A stretch of DNA of 64,000 bases from CAYUUR01 sp964510235. GTDB taxonomy: Bacteria > Patescibacteriota > Saccharimonadia > Saccharimonadales > CAYUUR01. Positions 14,968 to 23,168 of the stretch are shown piece after piece. The notes under the pieces were generated by a model. That model saw nothing but the letters and a program-made list of their open reading frames with translations, had not been told where the DNA came from and searched no databases. Numbering within the stretch: position 1 is the stretch's first letter; every line of letters begins with the position of its first letter. The stretch spans positions 1-64,000 of the forward strand of contig CAZEBF010000001.1 of the NCBI GenBank assembly GCA_964510235.1, read 5' to 3'. The position numbers and the translations under genes are program-made.

Positions 14968-16170
14968 CTAGTCCTTACCGAGCGTTGCGATAACCGCTGG
15001 TTCTGCCACCAGCGCATCATCTGCATGCAATGCTTGCCGGCCAACTAGCAGCCAGTAGACCAGCACTACAAACCCGAGAACAGCCATAATCTGTACAGCC
15101 CTAAAAGCACCATAATCGCGGAAGGCCCAACCCAGCAAGAAACTCATTGGTATGCTGATAGCTGTACCTGCTGCTGTCACCGTTGAAAGCAACGAGGCGC
15201 GCACACTTGACGGCGTGTTTTCTTGGATGCGTGTCTCTATCTGGTTATCAAGCGCCGACGAAGCCACAATCTGTACCGCAAAGATAATCAAACCAACCCA
15301 GTGATCGACCAAACCAATCAAGATAAGTGGAACCGTACTGGCAATAATCAAAGGAGTTAATCGCGTCCGCAAGCGGTGCGCAATCACACTACCCAGTGCC
15401 CACATAAATGCATAAATTGCCCACAGAATCCCAAGAAATTCTGCGTCACTGGTGTAGCGCAAAATATAGAGCTGCCCAAAGTCTGCCTTGAACAGCTCCA
15501 TCAGCGATAACGAGATCATCACGATTGTTAGGACTCTAAGTAACCGAATGTGGAGTATCTTTTTGGAGGCCGCACCCAACTCCCGCAGGACACGTTCCTT
15601 GCGTTCCAGCTGATGAAAACGTGGCTCGCGAACGGTCAGGAGAAGCGCGATATTTATGAGGCACGGGACAAGCGATATGTAGAATGTCATCTGATATGAA
15701 GATGCCTCAGCGATATAGCCACTCGCAATGTTGGCAACCCCCGCCCCAGCCAGGAACAATCCATAGGCCCAACCAATCATACGACTATAATCTTTGGTCC
15801 GATTTTCTTCGCGTAAGGTGTCGTAGACGATAGCCTGATAACTTCCTTCGACCAGCACATCGTACAGTCCATACAAAAGCATGCTCAGTGCGTACACAGT
15901 CAGTCCGGGGCTGACACCAGCCAACAACGAACTGAGCGCCAATGCAAATGAGCCCAGTATTAACGTGCCCTTACGACTCCACTTATCGGCGAGTATACCC
16001 GTAGGAATATCAAGCAGGAGCGAGCTAAGTAGGGCAGTTGCTGCAGCAAAACCCACCCCAACTTCGTCGATGCCTATCGAGGCCATAAATAACTTTTCAA
16101 TACCGTACCAAAACACCAATCCTGTCAGGAAGTTACTCAGCAGCAGTTTTTGGATTTGTGTTAGTCTCAC
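14968..16170 (-). CDS. MFS transporter
   Basis: A 400-residue protein with about twelve hydrophobic segments. The loop after helix 2 reads GILADKWSRKGT, matching the major facilitator signature G-x-x-x-D-R-x-G-R-[RK], and the arrangement of glycine-rich helices 4 and 5 supports drug/H+ antiporter-type MFS proteins. The substrate is unknown. It lies between tRNA-Gly and the GT2 pair. Confidence 0.88.
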   Translation of the reverse strand: MRLTQIQKLLLSNFLTGLVFWYGIEKLFMASIGIDEVGVGFAAATALLSSLLLDIPTGILADKWSRKGTLILGSFALALSSLLAGVSPGLTVYALSMLLYGLYDVLVEGSYQAIVYDTLREENRTKDYSRMIGWAYGLFLAGAGVANIASGYIAEASSYQMTFYISLVPCLINIALLLTVREPRFHQLERKERVLRELGAASKKILHIRLLRVLTIVMISLSLMELFKADFGQLYILRYTSDAEFLGILWAIYAFMWALGSVIAHRLRTRLTPLIIASTVPLILIGLVDHWVGLIIFAVQIVASSALDNQIETRIQENTPSSVRASLLSTVTAAGTAISIPMSFLLGWAFRDYGAFRAVQIMAVLGFVVLVYWLLVGRQALHADDALVAEPAVIATLGKD

Positions 16171-16202
16171 CAGGCATCCTTTGGCTAGGCTTCTCTAATG
16201 TA

Positions 16203-16277
16203 TGGTGCGGGTAGGGAGAATCGAACTCACCTCTCAGCCTTGGGAAGGCTACATAATAACCACTATACGATACCCGC
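16203..16277 (-). tRNA. tRNA-Gly(CCC), CCA encoded
   Basis: Acceptor GCGGGTA pairs with TACCCGC, with discriminator A and encoded CCA. Anticodon stem TAGCC/GGCTG holds loop TTCCCAA, giving anticodon CCC (glycine, GGG). It lies 8 bp downstream of tRNA-Thr on the same strand and is probably cotranscribed. Confidence 0.95.
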
Positions 16278-16285
16278 ATAAACAC

Positions 16286-16362
16286 TGGAGCCACCTGCCG
16301 GAATCGAACCGGCGACCTACACGTTACGAATGTGTCGCTCTAGCCAACTGAGCTAAGGTGGC
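16286..16362 (-). tRNA. tRNA-Thr(CGT), CCA encoded
   Basis: Acceptor GCCACCT/AGGTGGC, discriminator U, encoded CCA. Anticodon loop TTCGTAA gives CGT (threonine, ACG). The U discriminator complements the A in the T-box bulge UGGA of the thrS leader. Confidence 0.95.
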
Positions 16363-16530
16363 ACGTATGATTCGTCAGCTATTATAGCAAAAATGTATCT
16401 CTGTTGCTTTATCTCTGAAAAAGTGTATGCTTAAGCCACAGGTTTCTTACTAGCCGTTCGTTTTACTAACTGTGCTGATAAGATAAAAAGGTCGTCCTGT
16501 GTTAGTTAACAAAGAAAAGAGTTCCATCCA

Positions 16531-16809
16531 ATGGCTAGTAAGTTATTCGTAGGCGGTTTGCCCTACTCTACTACCGATGACGAACTGCAAGATGTTTTTG
16601 CCGCACACGGTAAAGTCCTCTCTGCAAAAGTTATCATGGATCGTGAAACAGGTCGCTCAAAAGGCTTTGGTTTCGTCGAGTTTGAAAACGACGACGAAGC
16701 AAAGGCAGCAATGAAGGCCCTTCATGATTCAGAGCTTGGCGGTCGCCGAATTCTTGTGAACGAAGCTCGTCCACAAGAACCACGTGCCCCACGCAGCAAC
16801 AGCTACTAA
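16531..16809 (+). CDS. RRM-domain RNA-binding protein
   Basis: A 92-residue single RNA recognition motif. RNP2 is LFVGGLPY (residues 4-11) and RNP1 is KGFGFVEF (about 44-51), both with the aromatic residues that stack on RNA. A short Arg/Pro tail follows. Such proteins occur in cyanobacteria and several Patescibacteria, probably as cold-stress or mRNA-handling factors. A leader of about 40-60 nt without a clear Shine-Dalgarno precedes it, and a strong terminator follows. Confidence 0.95.
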   Translation: MASKLFVGGLPYSTTDDELQDVFAAHGKVLSAKVIMDRETGRSKGFGFVEFENDDEAKAAMKALHDSELGGRRILVNEARPQEPRAPRSNSY

Positions 16810-16826
16810 TCGTAGTTGAAGCAACA

Positions 16827-16854
16827 AGAAGCCCCTCATAACGAGGGGCTTCTT
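16827..16854. terminator. Rho-independent terminator after the RRM gene
   Basis: Perfect AGAAGCCCCTC/GAGGGGCTTCT stem with an ATAAC loop. It lies between the convergent RRM and KGG genes and may serve both, though its T tract is short on each side. Confidence 0.8.
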
Positions 16855-16890
16855 AGTATTTGGGGCTTCGCCGACTCTGTCTTGGTTGGA

Positions 16891-17010
16891 CTAGGATTTT
16901 TTCGAGGGTCGACCGCCGCCATGGCTAGCTTTCCCTCCTCTCCGTGCAATTTCAGTTCGTTTAGCTTTAGACATTGCTGCAAAGCCGCGTTTGGCTGTTG
17001 ATTTGGCCAT
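16891..17010 (-). CDS. KGG-repeat stress-type small protein
   Basis: A 39-residue basic protein starting MAKSTAKRGFAAMSKAKR. The core GFAAMSKAKRTEIARRGGKA is the KGG repeat (Pfam KGG; YciG/GsiB family, usually GFAAMDPEKQREIASKGGRA), found in small stress-induced proteins. A perfect GGAGGG ribosome binding site lies 4 nt before the ATG, and a TATGAT -10 box is about 30 nt further up. Only one repeat is present, with a Gly/Pro/Lys tail. It is easily missed because of its size. Confidence 0.85.
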   Translation of the reverse strand: MAKSTAKRGFAAMSKAKRTEIARRGGKASHGGGRPSKKS

Positions 17011-17062
17011 ATTTCCCTCCTCTTTCGTTAATGGCCTTCGTATCATAAGAAATAATCCATTA

Positions 17063-17090
17063 ATCAACTATGAGAAATCTCATAGTTGAT
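17063..17090. repeat. Perfect 13-bp inverted repeat upstream of the KGG gene
   Basis: ATCAACTATGAGA, two bases, then its exact complement. There is no T tract on either side, so a terminator is unlikely. It lies just upstream of, and overlaps the likely -35 region of, the KGG gene (-10 TATGAT at about 17042), which suggests an operator. Confidence 0.55.
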
Positions 17091-17117
17091 AGGCGCAATT
17101 ATGAGCGTTGATCCAAA

Positions 17118-18641
17118 CTAGCGGATGGTTGGGCGGTCAGCTTTCCACTTAGCGACAGCGTTGGTCCAAACGGCTTTGTCTTTAGTAATCTTGAAGCAAC
17201 TTGGTAGCGTGTATGGAAATTCGCCCTCACCAAGCCAAACAAACGTATTATTCTTGCAAGACTTCACTTCTGCGTTTGCAGGGATTGATAAGTTACCGAT
17301 GCTCGACTTTCGGTCAGCCATGAATACATTATTCTCAATTACTAACTTGGGTCCTTTGTCTTTCGCGTACCAACCTTTAAACAACATAGCGAAACCGTAA
17401 TTGCCGTACTTCTCTGGCTTAAACATAGTGTAGTACGGTTTCATGCTCATCAGATTGTTGCGGATTGTCCAGGTGTTATTCTGACCATTCGGATTTATCC
17501 CATCGTACGTTGCAGCACTAAAGCCTGCAAAACAGCCCTCAAACAGTGAATCCTCTGTTATGCCATTATGCAGAAAATCATTTTCGACACAGTCATCATG
17601 TATGTCTGACATATACACGTCCTTGATATGGAAGTTTGCCGCCCGTGACTCCATACGAATACCGTCGCCTTGGTTGTGCGCCCGATAGCCCTCCACCAAG
17701 AAGTCACTCATTCGGATCGTCATCGCACCAGCATGATGATAGTCTTTTGACCACGTAACATCTGGCGAGCGGTCATTCCATGCACCAGTGTACTTACCGC
17801 CGTACCAACAGGCTGGGCCAGCTCCATCGACGCCAATTGCCCATGATACCGGTACTCCTGTTGAGGTCGTACCGTCCCAGTAGGCACGACGAGCGTCGTA
17901 GACGGTGTTTTTAGCGATAGAGTAATCGCGGTATTCTCGTTTTTGCAGATCAGACAGTACTTTTCGCGACCCCTTGCGGTTTAGGCAGATGGAATTTTCT
18001 GCAGTTCTACTGCTTGCTGCTTTGTTGCAGTCAATAAATGATGATGGATTGATAGTCGCAGCCTGGAACTCCTTGAGGGCAGCCTGATATGCAGCGTCCG
18101 TTTTGAAGGTCTTCCTAACTGGTTGGACCGAGTACTGAGGCTTTGACTGGCCAGAACGACTTTGTGCGCTAAACACCAGCTCATCGCCACCACTCTGAGA
18201 AAGTACCAGCTGCATGGCCGTAACTTCACCACCCCACCACTGGGTGTTTGTGGTTGTCCGACCGGCAGACTGTGTAGCCCTCTTTTTCTGATACACCGTT
18301 GCGACAGCTTTAGCATTCATAACACTCTTGGGTTTGGTCGCCAGGATAGTTGCCGTAATCCGGTCGCCACTGACTGTTTTACAAGCATGAAAGGCGACCT
18401 GAGCACTACTTTTTGGGTTGCTGCGAATATCAACCTTGGTGTAACTCGCCGCTTTGGCGGTCAAGTCACGCTGATGATATTGCGAATACAGTGTAATTGA
18501 GACCAACGATACAACTCCGGCGAACAGAACCAGCAGCAATAGTTTTTGCCACACACGAAGCCCGCTTAGACCGCGGCGCCCACCAACCCGCACTTGTTTG
18601 CGTTGAGTTTTTTTGGTTTGAGGTTTCTTGCGTTGTGCCAT
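17118..18641 (-). CDS. Anchored right-handed beta-helix protein
   Basis: 507 residues. A Lys/Arg-rich N-terminus (1-30) precedes one membrane anchor (KLLLLVLFAGVVSLVSI, about 33-50). The C-terminal half (about 270-480) has the regularly spaced short strands of a parallel beta-helix (MTIRMSDFLVEGY, FHIKDVYMSDIHDDCVEND, WTIRNNLM, LVIENNVFM), like pectate-lyase-type proteins. The HDDCVEND segment supplies acidic residues that could bind metal or form an active site. The substrate is unknown; polysaccharide fits the neighbouring glycosyltransferases. Two Cys pairs suggest disulfides. Confidence 0.7.
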   Translation of the reverse strand: MAQRKKPQTKKTQRKQVRVGGRRGLSGLRVWQKLLLLVLFAGVVSLVSITLYSQYHQRDLTAKAASYTKVDIRSNPKSSAQVAFHACKTVSGDRITATILATKPKSVMNAKAVATVYQKKRATQSAGRTTTNTQWWGGEVTAMQLVLSQSGGDELVFSAQSRSGQSKPQYSVQPVRKTFKTDAAYQAALKEFQAATINPSSFIDCNKAASSRTAENSICLNRKGSRKVLSDLQKREYRDYSIAKNTVYDARRAYWDGTTSTGVPVSWAIGVDGAGPACWYGGKYTGAWNDRSPDVTWSKDYHHAGAMTIRMSDFLVEGYRAHNQGDGIRMESRAANFHIKDVYMSDIHDDCVENDFLHNGITEDSLFEGCFAGFSAATYDGINPNGQNNTWTIRNNLMSMKPYYTMFKPEKYGNYGFAMLFKGWYAKDKGPKLVIENNVFMADRKSSIGNLSIPANAEVKSCKNNTFVWLGEGEFPYTLPSCFKITKDKAVWTNAVAKWKADRPTIR

Positions 18642-18726
18642 GTTTGATATACCTTACCCTTACCATAAGCGGTAAAACAGTAATTGGCAAGCGGCATTTA
18701 CGCTGGATGTTCAGACAGACAGACCG

Positions 18727-19746
18727 CTACGGCTCGATCACGCGCAGCAAAGTGTCAACTGAGTCCTCAAGCGTAAAGAAACGGCAGGCTGTTGCGCGCT
18801 CTTTCTTGCTCACCGTGCCAAGGGCGATGGCTTCCTCGATACCTTCTACAAGATCGGGTGGATGACGTGGTTTTACGAGTGTGAGTAATCCGCAGTTTGT
18901 CTGTGGAATACCACCAATATTGCTGGCAACTACACGGCAACCGGCATGTTGTGCTTCGACAGACAGCATGCCAAACGGTTCACGGAACACCGATGGCATC
19001 AGTAACACATCATGCCTTGCTAGCACCCGAGCCATATCTTTCACGGTAGTTTGTGCCGGTATAATTTGCGCATATGGGTACGCCTTGAGCATGCTCTTAA
19101 GTGTTTTGCCTGACTCGACATTCAGACCAGCTGCAACAATGCTGACCCGCCAGTCGTTTGCGCCGTGTTCATAATTCCGGCGGTGCAAAGTCTCGAGCAA
19201 AGTATAGATGCCCTTTTCGGGGTGCAATCGGCCCGCAAAAATGAGTCGCGGATGCTTGGTTGGTTTTGGGCGATGGATATTGTCGTAGATCGGATCGGCA
19301 AACGGTGCCACCACACGCATATGGCTAACCGGGATTTTCAGAAACAGAGCCCATTGTTGAGCATTATAAAAACTGGTGGCGATGATGATCTTGTCCTGCA
19401 TAGCACGGATGTCATACGCGGCCATTTGTTGCTTGTTAGGGATAACGTTATGAACGATGACGGCAATCTGCTGATTCTTGTTGCGCCGCCCGGCAAAGGC
19501 AAAAAAATTGTTCACGAATATCAGGGTGCCTTCTAGCTTGGCTACGTCGGCTTTACTCTTCACATACAGGAACGGAATGCCTTTGAAATGCTTAGAAAGA
19601 GATAGAGGTCGGCGCGCGCCTACAATTACCACTCGCGCCTCAATGCCGCGCCGCAACAGCTCTCGTACCTGGCCGGCTGTGTACGTCTCTGAACCACCCG
19701 TCCCCGCTAACATTTGCTCTCCAGGTGGCCAGATGAAGTTAATCAT
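18727..19746 (-). CDS. Glycosyltransferase family 4 (GT-B)
   Basis: 339 residues. The N-terminal GGSETYTAGQVRELLRRG and C-terminal RLIFAGRLHPEKGI and PFGMLSVEAQHAGCRVVASN carry the GT4 signature (E-x7-E type motif, donor-nucleotide binding). It transfers a sugar from an activated donor, probably in a surface glycan pathway, as the neighbours suggest. TATACT is 9 nt before the ATG (leaderless). Confidence 0.9.
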   Translation of the reverse strand: MINFIWPPGEQMLAGTGGSETYTAGQVRELLRRGIEARVVIVGARRPLSLSKHFKGIPFLYVKSKADVAKLEGTLIFVNNFFAFAGRRNKNQQIAVIVHNVIPNKQQMAAYDIRAMQDKIIIATSFYNAQQWALFLKIPVSHMRVVAPFADPIYDNIHRPKPTKHPRLIFAGRLHPEKGIYTLLETLHRRNYEHGANDWRVSIVAAGLNVESGKTLKSMLKAYPYAQIIPAQTTVKDMARVLARHDVLLMPSVFREPFGMLSVEAQHAGCRVVASNIGGIPQTNCGLLTLVKPRHPPDLVEGIEEAIALGTVSKKERATACRFFTLEDSVDTLLRVIEP

Positions 19747-19784
19747 TACAGGCCTAGTATACTCCTGGTCTGAGCAATCTGTAT

Positions 19785-20768
19785 CTATTGTTGTTTTTGT
19801 GCGAGCTTACTACGCAGCACGAGTGCCATGGCGTGAGACCATGCCAGCGGCGTATGAGCGCACTGCTTATTACTGGCGAGATACGACTCAGGTAGTCCGT
19901 TCTCGGTATAAAGGGACTCGGTTTGGTGCAAGTAGTGCCGTGCCTTATCAGTATTACCCAACGCAAAGTGAGCAATACCCAACCACGGCAGACCCATCAC
20001 CCACTGAGGTTCTTCGCCGTCTTTTGCTTCATAGTGATCGCCAACGTAGCGGATCACGCCGTGTTCACGCAGTAGCGTATGCTCAACAGCCTTCACGATA
20101 TCCGCATTCAGGTAGCCGTACGGCCACACCAGAGATAACTGCGCCAAGTCGACTTCATGCAGAACACTCTCGCGTGGAAGTAGATTCTCTAAATTCTCTT
20201 TTGCCGATGCCAGCATGTGCTCATCGTGCTCGCAGAACGCAGCCACGTTTTCGATGCCCTTAATACACGCAGCCAACGATGAGGCATGGAGCGTAGCTTC
20301 TTCTTCCCACATGCCATTGTCGGCATCACGAAAGTACTGACAGGCCTCCAGATAGTTTACAAGCTGCTGGCAAAGCTTCTTCATGGCATCACTAAGTAAC
20401 GATGGATCGGTTTGATACAGTCGGCCAAGTCCAAACAACAGCACACCAACAGCATCGTGCTGTTTATTACTCCACTCACCCTCTACCCGTGCGCCATCAG
20501 TAGTGAAGCGCGGTGGCAGAATGTTCTCTGCTTGTGTGGGATAGGCTTTTCTTTCGAGTAATGTGTGGTACTTGGCAACAATACCACAAAGCGCCTCATA
20601 GACTCGTGCGGCGGCTTTGTGCTGGCCAGCTTCTTGCATCGCCAGCGCAACATAGACGTTATCTCGTATCCAGACATGTTGATAATTCGGTCCGTCTCCA
20701 GCCAAGGACAAGCCGTCTGGAAGCTGCTGAGATCTGATTACTTCTAGGTCTTTGTTTGTGTCATTCAT
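19785..20768 (-). CDS. GH15-like glycoside hydrolase (truncated-length)
   Basis: A protein of about 327 residues with the alpha/alpha-toroid signatures of family GH15 (glucoamylase/trehalase and phosphorylase-kinase-like): HVWIRDNVY near the N-terminus, QHDAVGVLLFGLGRLY, NGMWEEEATLHASS (the catalytic acid loop), and PLAWSHAMALV at the end. It lacks the N-terminal beta-sandwich of typical GH15 enzymes. The likely action is exo-hydrolysis of alpha-glucans. The start at 20768 has TATGAT 6 nt upstream. Confidence 0.8.
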   Translation of the reverse strand: MNDTNKDLEVIRSQQLPDGLSLAGDGPNYQHVWIRDNVYVALAMQEAGQHKAAARVYEALCGIVAKYHTLLERKAYPTQAENILPPRFTTDGARVEGEWSNKQHDAVGVLLFGLGRLYQTDPSLLSDAMKKLCQQLVNYLEACQYFRDADNGMWEEEATLHASSLAACIKGIENVAAFCEHDEHMLASAKENLENLLPRESVLHEVDLAQLSLVWPYGYLNADIVKAVEHTLLREHGVIRYVGDHYEAKDGEEPQWVMGLPWLGIAHFALGNTDKARHYLHQTESLYTENGLPESYLASNKQCAHTPLAWSHAMALVLRSKLAQKQQ

Positions 20769-20850
20769 ACGACCATCATAGCAAAGATCAAATCTTCTCG
20801 TTCTGTACTTGATGATCTCAATCGGATACATTGAGCAAGAGACTGTAGAT

Positions 20851-21339
20851 CTAGTCGTCTACGTCGTCTTGATACCACATATCTTCGTAGTCGACGACAA
20901 TCTGGCCCTCACCAGTGGCGGAGTCGATCACAATATCAGCAACTTCGCCTGGTTCGAGCCAACGCACCTCAACGGACGCCTCCAAGATACCGGCTGCTGT
21001 TAGTACTTCTAGGACTTCATCGCGCTGCGTCATCTCCATGACTTCGCCATCCACAGTCACATCCATGGCACCAGCCACCCACGCTTTTAGCTTTGCTGCG
21101 TCAGCACGAGTAGAGCTGATTGCATCCACTACTGCGGCTAGCTGCCGCAGGTCAACCACGCCATCAGAGTGTGTCATGTATGCGGTCTCTGTGGTGGCAT
21201 CGTACATTCCCACACCCGTACACGTACCGAGTCCGTATGTGGCAATTAATTCACCGTTAGTTGCAGTACCGAACTCACCCATGCCGACTACAACGTCAGC
21301 TTCTGGTGGGATGTATTCGTGGTCGTAGCTATCTGTCAT
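20851..21339 (-). CDS. CheD-like deamidase-fold protein
   Basis: 162 residues. The N-terminal half aligns by eye with chemoreceptor glutamine deamidase CheD: VVVGMGEFGTA corresponds to VIGIGEYAV, YGLGTCTGVGMYD to LGLGSCVAVCMRD with the catalytic Cys (about residue 40), and TAYMTHSDG supplies the His. KLKAWVAGAMDV resembles the CheD motif K-x-x-x-AGGA. The C-terminal third is acidic and ends YEDMWYQDDVDD. No chemotaxis receptor or Che gene is in the window. It overlaps the HAD gene by 11 bp. Function in this setting is unknown. Confidence 0.7.
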   Translation of the reverse strand: MTDSYDHEYIPPEADVVVGMGEFGTATNGELIATYGLGTCTGVGMYDATTETAYMTHSDGVVDLRQLAAVVDAISSTRADAAKLKAWVAGAMDVTVDGEVMEMTQRDEVLEVLTAAGILEASVEVRWLEPGEVADIVIDSATGEGQIVVDYEDMWYQDDVDD

Positions 21340-22123
21340 GGTTTATTGTAGTGTCTCTTACTTCGGCAAGTATAGATGCAGCATCAAGTGGCGGGCCCCA
21401 TACGGTCGCAGTTGCGCGAGTACGGTGGTGATTGAGAACAGTTACCATGTCTTTATGACTGGTAATGACCGTTGGACCATTTGGCGGCATGCCATCGTAT
21501 AGTGTCCAGCTCGGGTTGAACAGGATTGGTCGGCGCGCCAGTGCAAAGAGTGACTTATCTCCAACCGTATCACCCATATGTACATCTAGCTGACTGGTGT
21601 CACCATCCCGAATCACTGCGTACTCCTCCGCTTTATCAATACTGTAGGCCTCGTCTGTAAAACGCCCGCCGCGATGCACATAGGTACTACCAATTAATCC
21701 AACAAATCCAAGATCTTCTGTGAATGGTTCCATGAGCCACTCGGGCATGAGAGAAATCGAGACGACATTATGCGTGGGCTTGAGCTTTTCAATGATTGCT
21801 GTGGTTATGTTCCAGCGTCGGTGCCTTTGCTGGTTGGCCACGATTTGCGCTGCCTCACCTAGCAGGCTAACCGATTTACCAGGCACTTGGTCAATAAAGA
21901 ACCGGACGAGCTGACCAAGATGCGCATTGTACGTTTGCTCAGTGTTATCACCTTTCCAGGCTTGCTTAGCTGCTGTTACTTCCTGGGGAATTGGATCAAA
22001 CACGCCTTGCTCAGACAGCCACTGCGTATACGTCTCCAGTACAGTCATCTTAAAAACCGTACCATCTAGGTCGAAGGTTGCATCGGGCAAGTTTGGGTTG
22101 ATTCCACCGTTGAGCTCAATCAT
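21329..22123 (-). CDS. HAD-superfamily phosphatase
   Basis: 264 residues with the HAD motifs: FDLDGTVF (motif I, nucleophile Asp about residue 17), VSISLMPEW (motif II region, SerB-like), and VHMGDTVGDKSLF (motif IV). The length and cap-domain position after motif I resemble phosphoserine phosphatase-like (SerB/PSP) hydrolases. The substrate cannot be assigned. Transcription probably starts near its ATG (TATATT, 6 nt upstream) and continues into the CheD-like gene. Confidence 0.85.
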   Translation of the reverse strand: MIELNGGINPNLPDATFDLDGTVFKMTVLETYTQWLSEQGVFDPIPQEVTAAKQAWKGDNTEQTYNAHLGQLVRFFIDQVPGKSVSLLGEAAQIVANQQRHRRWNITTAIIEKLKPTHNVVSISLMPEWLMEPFTEDLGFVGLIGSTYVHRGGRFTDEAYSIDKAEEYAVIRDGDTSQLDVHMGDTVGDKSLFALARRPILFNPSWTLYDGMPPNGPTVITSHKDMVTVLNHHRTRATATVWGPPLDAASILAEVRDTTINHDR

Positions 22124-22136
22124 AGCCTTAATATAG

Positions 22137-22160
22137 CAAAAAACACTTCAAAACTAAGTG
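22137..22160 (-). terminator. Rho-independent terminator of the VOC gene
   Basis: On the minus strand CACTT/AAGTG is followed by TTTTTT, 25 nt past the VOC stop codon and just before the -10 box of the HAD gene. Confidence 0.65.
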
Positions 22161-22182
22161 GTTGTGGTTAGTAAAACTGAGG

Positions 22183-22563
22183 CTAGTTGTCTTTGGTGAA
22201 GAATGAAATGTTGAAGCCTTCGGGGTCGGTGATGCGGAAGGAGGTATCTCCCCAGCTGTTGTGACGCAGTTCATGAACAACCGGCGTGTTGTCTTTGAGC
22301 TTTTCCCAGAGGCCTTCCACGTCAGTTACTTCCCATGACACATCGGCACCCTGCACTTGCTTGTAACCATCAGGCGGACTGAGCAGTTCGAGCGTAGTAT
22401 TCCCTACCAAGAACATAACACCTTTGTTGTTTGGGCCGTTATCCCACTCGTGAGTAACCACAAAGCCAAGCTTGTCTTCATAGAAGCTACGAACTAAGCC
22501 AAAATCATTAGGGTAGAGCTTGAGCCGAAACTCATTAACAGAAGTTAGTGCAGGGTCAATCAC
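22183..22563 (-). CDS. VOC-superfamily (glyoxalase-fold) protein
   Basis: 126 residues with the two beta-alpha-beta-beta-beta halves of the vicinal oxygen chelate fold: FGLVRSFYEDKLGF near the N-terminus and FRITDPEGFNISFF at the end. These proteins include glyoxalases, dioxygenases and bleomycin/fosfomycin-resistance proteins; the exact reaction cannot be told from sequence. It overlaps the pyrophosphatase-like gene by 4 bp (ATGA), so the pair is coupled. Confidence 0.85.
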   Translation of the reverse strand: MIDPALTSVNEFRLKLYPNDFGLVRSFYEDKLGFVVTHEWDNGPNNKGVMFLVGNTTLELLSPPDGYKQVQGADVSWEVTDVEGLWEKLKDNTPVVHELRHNSWGDTSFRITDPEGFNISFFTKDN

Positions 22564-22955
22564 ACCTTGTCCTTATATGGTTGAATCGCGACTAATAACG
22601 AATCAATGTCAGTAAGTTTCTGATGTTCGATTAAGACCGGTTTTAATTCTTGCAGGATTAGGCCGAGCTCGTCTTTCGTTAGTGCAACGTAGAACTTACG
22701 TTCGTGACCAATACTAGCGCCCCTGTCGACAACAATACTGCCTGCTTCACCATCTGTACTATTACCCACAAAGAAGTCTAGCTCATGAGTGTCCTCGGCC
22801 GTATAACCAGGAATGTTGCCATAGTCTACCGGGTATGTGACGCCCTTGAGTGGATAGTTACTGTCTGGCGCTAATCTAAAGTCATAGTACTGGTTTGCTG
22901 GTACATCGACAACGAAGGTGCTGAGTGGTTCTGGAAGACTTTCTGCAATATTCAT
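22560..22955 (-). CDS. Divergent inorganic pyrophosphatase-like protein
   Basis: 131 residues, short for family I pyrophosphatase (about 175). YPVDYGNIPGYTAED and LDFFVG match the canonical YPVDYGYI...GDPLDVLVL segment, but the metal-binding D-G-D-P-x-D reads D-T-H-E-L-D, so two of the conserved positions (D and P) are changed. It may retain a modified activity or have another role. TATGAT at 22962-22967 is 6 nt before the ATG. Confidence 0.75.
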   Translation of the reverse strand: MNIAESLPEPLSTFVVDVPANQYYDFRLAPDSNYPLKGVTYPVDYGNIPGYTAEDTHELDFFVGNSTDGEAGSIVVDRGASIGHERKFYVALTKDELGLILQELKPVLIEHQKLTDIDSLLVAIQPYKDKV

Positions 22956-22970
22956 GACACCATCATAGCA

Positions 22971-22993
22971 AAAGAGACCTGAACGGTCTCTTT
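22971..22993 (-). terminator. Terminator upstream of the pyrophosphatase-like gene
   Basis: AAAGAGACC/GGTCTCTTT stem with a GTTCA loop, then TTTTG on the minus strand. It ends transcription coming from tRNA-Asp and element B. Its final bases overlap the start of the next promoter. Confidence 0.75.
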
Positions 22994-23008
22994 AAAATAG
23001 TTTTTGTG

Positions 23009-23130
23009 GTTGGCGGACCGACCGGGTAATGCACGGCTGCGGGCTTTCTCGGAGCAAGCTCCTGTGAGAGCCCTTACCGACCGAACCGCGGCTTCGCCGT
23101 ATCCGGTTCGAATCGCAGACAAGTCTGCCC
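23009..23130 (-). mobile_element. Tiny tRNA-3'-end element (copy B)
   Basis: Read on the minus strand this follows tRNA-Asp and its terminator. It contains GCAGAC/GTCTGC, then a core hairpin CGAACCG...CGGTTCG with inner CGGC/GCCG (23114-23082), then GGTAAGGGCT...AGCCC..TTACC. It ends in a degenerate copy of the tRNA-Asp 3' end (23026-23010: CCGGTCGG-TCCGCCAA against CCGGTCGGGCCCGCCAA). The core matches copy A beside tRNA-Val. Mobility is inferred from the flanking duplication. Confidence 0.45.
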
Positions 23131-23168
23131 AATGAAAAAGCCCAGTCGCAAGGACTGGACTCTTTCAT
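23131..23168 (-). terminator. Rho-independent terminator of tRNA-Asp
   Basis: On the minus strand CCAGTC/GACTGG with loop CTTGC is followed by GCTTTTTC, about 12 nt after the tRNA CCA end. The stem can extend through AATGAAA/TTTCATT. Confidence 0.8.
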
